Below are positions 1-5,786 of a DNA stretch of 6,737 nt, piece by piece. This stretch comes from Chloroflexota bacterium (GTDB lineage: Bacteria; Chloroflexota; Dehalococcoidia; GIF9; AB-539-J10): assembly GCA_015222295.1 (NCBI GenBank), contig JADFUZ010000157.1, forward strand, positions 1 to 6,737, in the 5' to 3' direction. The notes under the pieces were generated by a model that saw only the letters and a program-made list of their open reading frames with translations, was not told the origin of the DNA and made no database searches. A program made the position numbers and the translations under genes. Positions within the stretch are counted from its first letter, which is position 1. The number at the start of each line of letters is the position of its first letter.

Positions 1-720
1 ACGCAGCACCAATGTGGTAATGCACGCAAGCAACTCAGGCAGGCTGCAACGCCACAGCCACGAAACGAGAAAGCAGGAATAATCACGGCAGAGAAATCGA
101 ACGCGTACCCGGCGACACCTACGATCAACTACCCCGATAGAAAGCTAAGTAAGTTGACCACTTTTCTTGGGATTTTCGTAGCGATTCCAATCCTCATCGT
201 CGTGGGTTTGCTCGTTGGCGCTTCTTTCCAACGGGGTGACACAGGTGGGCTGACGTATCAATACGCTACTGCTGGAGTTGTGATCCTACCCACCCTGCTG
301 ATGATTCTCTTTCGGCAGAAGTATCCCAGGTGGTCGTTTGACTGGAACCTGGCCCTGACCAGATTTGTTGCCCGTGTTGGGGCATACTTGATGCTGCTGA
401 GAGACGAATACCCATCAACAGACGAAGAGCAAGCCGTCCATCTTGAGATCACATACCCGGATGCCGAGCGGGACCTCAACCGCTGGCTGCCACTGGTAAA
501 ATGGTTCCTGGCGATTCCCCACTTCTTCGTCCTGTTCTTTCTCGGTATTGCAATCATGGCATGTACGGTGATTGCCTGGTTTGCCATACTGTTCTCCGGT
601 CGCTACCCAAGTTCCCTGTTCGACTTCGTGGTGGGCGTTTTCCGCTGGTCCCTGAGAGTGGAGGCGTATGCCCTGTTGCTAACCACCGACCGCTACCCAC
701 CTTTCGCGCTCAGTCAGTGA
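1..720 (+). CDS. DUF4389-family membrane protein, 5' end not in window
   Basis: A multi-pass membrane protein of unknown function, recognised from its DUF4389-like pattern. It is built of two similar halves: YPATPTINYPD..L..LTTF..IFVAIPI (from base 106) matches VHLEITYPD..LNRWLPLVKWFLAIPH (about base 433). Likewise KYPRWSFDW...R..ARVGAYLMLLRDEYP (about base 319) matches RYPSSLFDF...RWSLRVEAYALLLTTDRYP (about base 601). Hydrophobic segments lie near bases 160-220, 268-312 and 490-600, the last long enough for two helices. The first usable start is TTG at 154, but that would cut off the conserved YPATPTINYPD segment that mirrors the second half. The frame is open back to base 1 with no ATG, GTG or TTG, so the true start is probably upstream of the window. 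The stop is TGA at 718-720. The family assignment is fairly sure; the function is unknown, and nothing ties it to the hydrogenase 170 bases downstream. Confidence 0.75.
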   Translation, partial: TQHQCGNARKQLRQAATPQPRNEKAGIITAEKSNAYPATPTINYPDRKLSKLTTFLGIFVAIPILIVVGLLVGASFQRGDTGGLTYQYATAGVVILPTLLMILFRQKYPRWSFDWNLALTRFVARVGAYLMLLRDEYPSTDEEQAVHLEITYPDAERDLNRWLPLVKWFLAIPHFFVLFFLGIAIMACTVIAWFAILFSGRYPSSLFDFVVGVFRWSLRVEAYALLLTTDRYPPFALSQ

Positions 721-876
721 GGTCGCCTCCCCACAGTCGCGTCGCAGGGAACTCCACTAGAGATCGAGAGTGGCAGAAGAACCCAGCTTGCCTTGGAAGG
801 CTGGATAGCAAAGAAGCCTCCAGCTGTATTTACTTGTCCTTATTCGATTTGGTACCATGTTCCTTCAGCGGTCCGG

Positions 877-883
877 AAAGGAG
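877..883 (+). promoter_or_regulatory. Ribosome binding site deciding the flavoprotein start
   Basis: AAAGGAG lies 7 bases before the ATG at 891. It fixes that ATG as the start, although the same frame is open upstream into the preceding DUF4389 gene as far as 501. Confidence 0.8.
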
Positions 884-890
884 AATTGCC

Positions 891-2684
891 ATGTGGCAGA
901 CAGCGAGTACCGGAGGAGCACTTGTCGAGGAGGCGGCAAAGCACCTATTGCCTCCCTGCCAGGTCAAATGCCCCATCAACGAGGATATCCAACGGACAAA
1001 CGTACTCATCTCTCTGCTGCCAGACAATATCGACGCAGCCAGGCAGGGGATAGTCCAGATAGGCGACTATCTGTATGAGAAGAATCCCTTCTTCAATATC
1101 TGTGGCTACATATGCGGTTTGTGCGAGCTCGAATGCAACTACAAGACAAAGGGCGGGGCAATCAGGCGAAGACTCTTGAAGAGGTTCCTATCTGACCACT
1201 ACACCGACTATCTTGACCGGAAAGAGGAATTCCATGTAGCCAGGGACAAGGAAAAAGTGGCCGTTATTGGCGGCGGGCCCGGTGGGTTGATGTGCGCCTA
1301 TGTTCTGAGCCGGAAAGGCTACAGGGTAACGGTATTTGAAGCGTCGGACCGACTGGGTGGCGCGCTGTGGCTGGTCCCAGAGTACCGTATGCCCTACAGC
1401 CTTCTGAAGACAACGCTAGAGAATTTCGTCAGGCTTACCGGTATAGAGGTGCAATACAGCGTCAAGGTGGGCAACGGAGACCTCACAATCAAAAGGCTGA
1501 CTGGTAGCGGCTACAGGGCGACGTTCGTGGCCACAGGGACTCCCTCTGCGAGGAGCCTGACCTGTGGTAGAACACCGGTAGAGGGACAAGACCTGGCAGG
1601 GGTGATGTACGGGCAGGATTTCCTGTACGAAGTCGGTCACGGCGACATCCCGGTGGGCCATTTCAAGAACAAGAAGGTAATTGTCATTGGTGGCGGAAAT
1701 GTGGCCTTTGACGTCGCCAGGACTGCGAGGAGGCTGGACGGTGAGGTGACGGTGATCTGTCTGGAATGTGAGGACAAGAGCTCAAAGGATGGCATACCTG
1801 CTGACGAAGAGGAGATCACGGGAGCGTTGCAAGAAGGAATAAGGATAGTGTACTCGCGCGGTGTGCGCAGCATCACCGGAGAGAAGGGGAATTTCAAGGG
1901 AATAGAGTGTCCGAACTGCAGCAGCGTGTTCGATGAGCACGGTTTCAACCCACAGTTAGATTGCACTGACTGTGTGGACTTGACGGGAGACACACTCATC
2001 ATTACCGTGGGGCAAGGACCAGATAGAGCCTTCTTGCAGAAAGAGAACCTGCTCGGCGAAGGCGGAAGGCTCGCGGTCGATCCCGTTACCCTGCAGAGTC
2101 TGACACACGACTCCGTATTCGTGGGGGGCGATGTCAGGAGGATCGGGTTCATGGCCGACGCGATGAAGGAAGGGATGGAGGCCGCCGAATCTATTCACAG
2201 GTACTTGAGAGGCTGGGATATGACAGAAGGCAGGAAAAGGGACTACGAGAAACCGGGCATCCCCCTAAGAAGTAGCTATAAGTCCCCGACCGAGGTTGCC
2301 TGGGTACCACCGGAAGAAAGAATGAACTTTCAACTGTTCGAAAAGGGGCTCACGTTGACAGAAGCCATAGCAGAAGCGAAAAGGTGTGTCACGTGTGGCC
2401 CCTGCGTATCCTGCAAGGCCTGCATATCCATTGGTTTTGAGAAGGCGCTATACCCAGTTGAAGTGGATGAAGAAAGGTGTAGCGGATGCGGTGTGTGCGT
2501 CTATGTCTGCAATTACGACTCAGCCCATCTGGTTGTCAAGGATGGCAAGATAGTCTCGGCAACCGACACGTTGACATGCAAATCTTGCGGCATGTGTGTG
2601 GCCGCTTGCCCAGCGGGGGCGAGAGAATTGGTCGATGATGCCACCGACAAGAGAATTGCCCGTGTATATGCGTCTCTGTCATGA
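891..2684 (+). CDS. Iron-sulfur flavoprotein oxidoreductase (GltD/NfnB-like) of the hydrogenase operon
   Basis: Predicted cytoplasmic electron-transfer flavoprotein of 597 residues, probably linking the hydrogenase to pyridine nucleotide and ferredoxin. The N-terminal Fe-S domain (residues 20-105) has CQVKCP (Cys23, Cys27) and a second group at Cys71, 75, 78 and 82, as in the N-terminal domain of glutamate synthase small subunit and dihydropyrimidine dehydrogenase. A pyridine-nucleotide-disulfide fold follows, with an FAD motif GGGPGG at 127-132 and an NAD(P) motif GGGNVA at 267-272. Near the C-terminus (GGDVRR) is the second FAD-contact region. The tail is a 2[4Fe-4S] ferredoxin: Cys530/533/536/540 and Cys563/566/569/573. 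Unusual extras are a CxxC pair set (340/343, 358/361) in the nucleotide domain and a five-cysteine ladder at 499-511. The stop overlaps an upstream ATG of the next gene. Known relatives pass electrons between NAD(P)H and Fe-S partners; the exact acceptor here is inferred. Confidence 0.85.
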   Translation: MWQTASTGGALVEEAAKHLLPPCQVKCPINEDIQRTNVLISLLPDNIDAARQGIVQIGDYLYEKNPFFNICGYICGLCELECNYKTKGGAIRRRLLKRFLSDHYTDYLDRKEEFHVARDKEKVAVIGGGPGGLMCAYVLSRKGYRVTVFEASDRLGGALWLVPEYRMPYSLLKTTLENFVRLTGIEVQYSVKVGNGDLTIKRLTGSGYRATFVATGTPSARSLTCGRTPVEGQDLAGVMYGQDFLYEVGHGDIPVGHFKNKKVIVIGGGNVAFDVARTARRLDGEVTVICLECEDKSSKDGIPADEEEITGALQEGIRIVYSRGVRSITGEKGNFKGIECPNCSSVFDEHGFNPQLDCTDCVDLTGDTLIITVGQGPDRAFLQKENLLGEGGRLAVDPVTLQSLTHDSVFVGGDVRRIGFMADAMKEGMEAAESIHRYLRGWDMTEGRKRDYEKPGIPLRSSYKSPTEVAWVPPEERMNFQLFEKGLTLTEAIAEAKRCVTCGPCVSCKACISIGFEKALYPVEVDEERCSGCGVCVYVCNYDSAHLVVKDGKIVSATDTLTCKSCGMCVAACPAGARELVDDATDKRIARVYASLS

Positions 2685-2691
2685 GTACTCC

Positions 2692-2704
2692 GAGGAGAGG
2701 TGAT
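2692..2704 (+). promoter_or_regulatory. Ribosome binding site of the mvhD-like gene
   Basis: GAGGAGAGGTGAT directly precedes the ATG at 2705. GAGGAG sits 7 bases from that ATG, and GAGGTGAT is an exact match to the anti-Shine-Dalgarno complement. This favours 2705 over the in-frame ATG at 2681, which overlaps the previous stop codon and has no comparable site. Confidence 0.7.
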
Positions 2705-3112
2705 ATGAGTAACTTCGAACCCAAACTGGTGTGTTTCTCCTGTAGATTCGGATGGGGTTATCTAGCGGACGAAGATGCGCTGGCTTCTCAGATTGACAAC
2801 TGGATACCCATCATTTGCAGCGGAAAGATTGACGCCACGCATATTATGGATGCCTTCAGACAGGGTGCTGACGGAGTCCTGATTCTTGGTTGTCCTGAAG
2901 GAGACTGTCATTTTCAGGACGGAAATTTCGAAACGAGGAAGAGAGTGTACCTTCTTCAGAAAGTGCTGGCCTCTTGCGGTATCGAGCCGGAAAGGGTAAG
3001 ACTGGAGCTTTCCGTTGACCCTGAGGGCAAGACGATTGCAGAACGCGTGAAGAGCATGAATGAGAGCATCAAGAGAATGGGGCCGGTCAAAAGAGTCCCC
3101 TCAGCAGCTTAG
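2705..3112 (+). CDS. mvhD: MvhD-like [2Fe-2S] hydrogenase electron-transfer subunit
   Basis: Small soluble subunit of 135 residues that in the Mvh family carries electrons from the hydrogenase to a flavoprotein partner (HdrA in methanogens). The sequence shows the family layout: FEPKLVCFSC at the N-terminus (CxxC), IICSGKID (single Cys), ADGVLILGCPEGDCHF (two Cys), then GNF...RKRVYLLQKVL and GIEPERVRLE. The five cysteines are those expected for the cluster. The region after the first CxxC, RFGWGYLAD, departs from the CNWCSYAGAD type that I recall as usual. An alternative start at 2681 would add eight residues and give an ATGA overlap with the flavoprotein stop; 2705 is preferred because of the Shine-Dalgarno site and the match to the family N-terminus. 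Its position between the flavoprotein and the hydrogenase small subunit supports a connector role. Confidence 0.85.
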   Translation: MSNFEPKLVCFSCRFGWGYLADEDALASQIDNWIPIICSGKIDATHIMDAFRQGADGVLILGCPEGDCHFQDGNFETRKRVYLLQKVLASCGIEPERVRLELSVDPEGKTIAERVKSMNESIKRMGPVKRVPSAA

Positions 3113-3159
3113 ATATCCTGGGCCGTTTGAGTGGACCGATAACCACACTACGAAGGAAA

Positions 3160-3164
3160 GAGGA
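3160..3164 (+). promoter_or_regulatory. Ribosome binding site of the hydrogenase small subunit
   Basis: GAGGA is 7 bases before the ATG at 3172. It supports that start over the in-frame TTG at 3127, which would add fifteen charged residues ahead of the conserved N-terminus. Confidence 0.65.
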
Positions 3165-3171
3165 AACGAGA

Positions 3172-4146
3172 ATGATAGCCAAACCAAAGGTTGCCATCGC
3201 CTGGCTTGGCTCGTGCGGGGGCTGTGACGAGGCAGTTGTCGATTTGAACGAAGCGCTCTTGCAAGTGACCGACGCTGCTGACGTGATTTTCTGGCCGATT
3301 GCCTTGGACTACAAGTACCACCACATCGAAGCGCTCAGGGATGGCGAAATCGCCCTGAGCATCGTCAACGGGCATGTCAGAAACTCCGAGCAGGAGGAAG
3401 TGGCGAAGCTCATCAGGAAAAAATCTCAGCTTGTGCTGGCTTTTGGAGCCTGTGCCTGTTTCGGCGGAACACCCGGACTGGCGAATCTGCGCACGAAAGA
3501 GGACATTCTCAACTGGGTTTACCGCGACGCCCCCACGGTCATCAACCCGAAAGGTTGCTATCCGCAGACAAGATCGCAGGTCAATGGAAAGGAACTGACA
3601 CTGCCCGAGTTCTACGAGCGTGTCTATGCCTTGAACCAGGTAATAGACGTCGACTACTATCTCCCCGGCTGTCCCCCACCCCCGGATCTGATCGCCAGTG
3701 CCCTAAAGGCAGTCCTTGAAGACAAGCTCCCGCCGCGAGGTTCGACTCTTGCACCCCAGAAAGCACTGTGCGATACGTGCAAGCGGAATGCCACCAAACC
3801 AGCAAGAATCGCCATAAAGGACATCAAGCGAATTCACGAGGTTGATGCCAACCCAGATGTCTGTTTTCTGGAACAGGGCATACTCTGCCTGGGCCCAGCC
3901 ATCCGCGGCGGGTGCGGAGAGGCATGCATCAACATAAACATCCCCTGTCGAGGCTGTTTCGGCCCCGTTGAAGGAGTGGAGGACTCCGGAGCGAAGTTCC
4001 TATCTGCCCTGGCAGCGATACTCGATGTAGAAGATGACGGAGAGATGAGAGAGCTCATTGAGCGAATCGATGACCCTGCTGGATACCTGTACCGATTTTC
4101 GTTGCCTGTTTCCATTCTCGGAAGCAAGCGTATTCAGGAAAGCTGA
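3172..4146 (+). CDS. mvhG: [NiFe] hydrogenase small subunit, Mvh/Vhu type (group 3)
   Basis: Electron-relay subunit of a soluble [NiFe] hydrogenase, 324 residues. It begins at the characteristic KVAIAWLGSCGGCDEA, giving proximal-cluster ligands Cys15 and Cys18. The other proximal ligands are expected to be Cys94 (GACACFGGTPGLAN) and Cys167 (LPGCPPPPD). A second cysteine set, CDTC (200/203) and Cys231, 239, 248, 252, 259 and 262 (ending in PCRGCFGP), can hold the medial and distal clusters as in the MvhG/FrhG family. There is no Tat signal peptide and no membrane anchor, so the enzyme should be cytoplasmic, unlike uptake hydrogenases of groups 1 and 2. The gene starts 59 bases after mvhD and ends 12 bases before the large subunit. 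The class is secure from motifs and neighbours; the exact subgroup (3c most likely, because mvhD is adjacent) needs a phylogeny. Confidence 0.92.
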   Translation: MIAKPKVAIAWLGSCGGCDEAVVDLNEALLQVTDAADVIFWPIALDYKYHHIEALRDGEIALSIVNGHVRNSEQEEVAKLIRKKSQLVLAFGACACFGGTPGLANLRTKEDILNWVYRDAPTVINPKGCYPQTRSQVNGKELTLPEFYERVYALNQVIDVDYYLPGCPPPPDLIASALKAVLEDKLPPRGSTLAPQKALCDTCKRNATKPARIAIKDIKRIHEVDANPDVCFLEQGILCLGPAIRGGCGEACININIPCRGCFGPVEGVEDSGAKFLSALAAILDVEDDGEMRELIERIDDPAGYLYRFSLPVSILGSKRIQES

Positions 4147-4158
4147 GGAGATACAGCT

Positions 4159-5622
4159 ATGGCCAGAACCATAACAATAAATCCGATAACCAGACTTGAA
4201 GGACATGGCAAAATCGAGATCTTCCTCGACGACGAGGGGAACGTTGAGGACGCGTACTGGCAAGTGGTTGAGCTCAGAGGGTTTGAAAGGTTTTGCATCG
4301 GTAGACCTGTTGAAGAAATGCCCCGAATAACGCCAAACATATGCGGCGTTTGTCCCACCCCTCACAACATGGCAGCGACTAAAGCCGTTGACGATGTATA
4401 CAGCGTTGAACCAACGCCAGCCGCGAAACTGGTGAGACAACTCCACTACAATGCCTTTATGATAGAGGACCACTTCATCCACTTTTTCTTCCTTGCTGCG
4501 CCTGATTTCGTGGTCGGACCGGATGCTCACCCCAAAGAGAGGAATATCCTCGGTGTGATCAGCAAGCTTGGAATAGAAGTTGGCGGAAAAGTGATTGAGG
4601 TGAGGAAAAGGTGCCGGGATATAGTCCGGCTCATCGCCAGCAAGCCAGCACATCCTGAAGGTGGACTGCCCGGGGGCGTCCCAAGAGGAATTACTGAGGA
4701 TGAGAGGAAGTGGATAAAGGAGACGGCCGACGATACCGTCGAATTCGCCCAGTTTGCCTTGAAGCTGTTCAAAGACGTGGTCGTGGCCAATAAGAGATAT
4801 CTTGATCTCGTGCTCGATGACGCCTACAAGCTGAATACCTACTACATGGGCCTGGTAGATGACAACAACAAGGTGAACTTCTATGAGGGCAAGGTGAGAG
4901 TCCTTGACCCGCAGGGGAGAGAATACGCACTGTTTGCCCCCGAGGACTACGTTGACCACATAGGGGAATGGGTTGAACCGTGGACCTACGCAAGGCTGAC
5001 TCATTTGAGGAAGATAGGCTGGGGTGGTCTGGTTGATGGTGACGGGACATCCTTGTACCGGGTTGGGCCCCTGGCCAGGTTGAATGTGGCTGACGGCATG
5101 GCCACTCCTCTGGCACAGAGAGAGTACGAGGAGATGTTCAGAACACTGGGCGGCAGGCCCAGCCACCACACTCTAGCTTTCCACTGGGCCAGGTTGATTG
5201 AGGCTCTACAAGCCGCAGAGGACATGCAGAGGATAGCGAACGATCCCCTGTTGACCAGTAAGGACACACGCAACATGAACCTCAAGCTGAAGAAGGTCGG
5301 CGTAGGTTGCGTCGAGGCGGCCCGTGGAACGTTGATTCACCACTATGAAACCGACGACAGAGGAATATTGACCAAGGCGAACCTGATTGTGGCCACTCAG
5401 CACAACGCAGCACCGATATGCTTGTCGGTGAAAAAGGCTGCCACGGCATTCGTGAAGGGCCCAGAGGTGAAAGAGGGATTGCTCAATATGGTTGAGATGG
5501 CATTCAGGGCCTATGACCCCTGCCTGGCCTGTGCTACACACGCCATCTGCGGTGAGATGCCGCTGGTGGTGAACATAAGGGACAAAGACCGAAAGATCAT
5601 AAGAACGCTCACCAGGCCCTGA
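4159..5622 (+). CDS. mvhA: [NiFe] hydrogenase large (catalytic) subunit, Mvh/Vhu type (group 3)
   Basis: Catalytic subunit of 487 residues that binds the Ni-Fe(CN)2CO centre and interconverts H2 with protons and electrons. It opens with ITINPITRLEGHGKIEI, whose Glu14 is the conserved acidic residue of the family. The L1 motif ICGVCPTPH supplies Cys62 and Cys65, with His69. The L2 motif DPCLACATH supplies Cys455 and Cys458, with His461. Twenty-six residues follow His461, a tail of the kind removed by a maturation endopeptidase after Ni insertion; no such protease or hyp gene is in the window. The residue before ICGVC is Asn60, where I expect Arg in most relatives. The ATG at 4159 has GAGGAG at 4145-4150, 8 bases upstream. 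All four metal-ligand cysteines are intact, so the enzyme should be active. It is the last gene of the operon. Confidence 0.95.
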   Translation: MARTITINPITRLEGHGKIEIFLDDEGNVEDAYWQVVELRGFERFCIGRPVEEMPRITPNICGVCPTPHNMAATKAVDDVYSVEPTPAAKLVRQLHYNAFMIEDHFIHFFFLAAPDFVVGPDAHPKERNILGVISKLGIEVGGKVIEVRKRCRDIVRLIASKPAHPEGGLPGGVPRGITEDERKWIKETADDTVEFAQFALKLFKDVVVANKRYLDLVLDDAYKLNTYYMGLVDDNNKVNFYEGKVRVLDPQGREYALFAPEDYVDHIGEWVEPWTYARLTHLRKIGWGGLVDGDGTSLYRVGPLARLNVADGMATPLAQREYEEMFRTLGGRPSHHTLAFHWARLIEALQAAEDMQRIANDPLLTSKDTRNMNLKLKKVGVGCVEAARGTLIHHYETDDRGILTKANLIVATQHNAAPICLSVKKAATAFVKGPEVKEGLLNMVEMAFRAYDPCLACATHAICGEMPLVVNIRDKDRKIIRTLTRP

Positions 5623-5712
5623 GATAGCTGACGGAAGCTGTGTTGATGCCCACCAAGACAGGCTAGGCAAGTCCCACCGCCTACACTCCTATTCGCCCTC
5701 CGTATCGTCATA

Positions 5713-5741
5713 TTACTTGATGCGTCCTGTTACGTTATACT
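5713..5741 (+). promoter_or_regulatory. Candidate sigma-70-type promoter for the Ala-rich gene
   Basis: TATACT at 5736-5741 is one base from the -10 consensus. At 17 bases upstream lies TTACTT (5713-5718), a poor -35 with only its first two bases matching TTGACA. The location, 46 bases before the start codon in an AT-richer stretch, is right, but the -35 weakness keeps this tentative. Confidence 0.35.
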
Positions 5742-5769
5742 GCATTATAGGCGACAACCAAATGAACAC

Positions 5770-5778
5770 GGAGGGGGG
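5770..5778 (+). promoter_or_regulatory. Ribosome binding site of the Ala-rich gene
   Basis: GGAGGGGGG lies 8 bases before the ATG at 5787. It identifies the plus-strand frame as the translated one, against a long alanine-rich open frame on the opposite strand. Confidence 0.7.
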
Positions 5779-5786
5779 TAACTAGA

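Larger units (their letters stand above)
891..5622 (+). other. Four-gene hydrogenase operon (flavoprotein-mvhD-mvhG-mvhA)
   Basis: All four genes lie on one strand with gaps of 20, 59 and 12 bases and their own Shine-Dalgarno sites, so they are probably transcribed together. I found no internal terminator or promoter. HdrA, HdrB and HdrC are absent from the window; the first gene offers flavin and Fe-S sites in their place. I could not identify a convincing promoter in the 170 bases before 891. Confidence 0.75.
5623..5786. other. Intergenic region between the hydrogenase operon and the Ala-rich gene
   Basis: This gap separates two functionally unrelated genes. It holds a candidate promoter (5713-5741) and the Shine-Dalgarno site of the next gene. 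I see no strong hairpin with a T-run, so how the hydrogenase transcript ends is not visible. The only short open frame, ATG at 5762, stops after seven codons. Confidence 0.5.

Noticed and set aside
783..804. Inverted repeat CCAGC...GCTGG with an inner CCTT/AAGG
   Set aside because: The stem is short with a bulge or a large loop, and no T-run follows, so it does not qualify as a rho-independent terminator. It could be chance.
501..890. In-frame upstream extension of the flavoprotein from an ATG at 501
   Set aside because: It overlaps the conserved DUF4389 gene in another frame and shows no recognisable domain. A clear Shine-Dalgarno site at 877-883 precedes the ATG at 891, where the family-like sequence begins.
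721..890. Possible promoter for the hydrogenase operon (TTGTCC at 834-839)
   Set aside because: No acceptable -10 hexamer lies 16-18 bases downstream; the nearest candidate matches only half of the consensus.
4000..5169. 389-codon open frame on the minus strand across the hydrogenase subunits
   Set aside because: The plus strand encodes unmistakable hydrogenase motifs throughout, and the antisense product shows no recognisable family.
5664..5683. TAGGC...GCCTA stem after the hydrogenase large subunit
   Set aside because: Only five base pairs with a ten-base loop and no T-run; too weak to call a terminator.
5701..5724. Imperfect inverted repeat CGTATC...GATGCG near the candidate promoter
   Set aside because: Six bases with one mismatch is expected by chance; there is not enough to call an operator.
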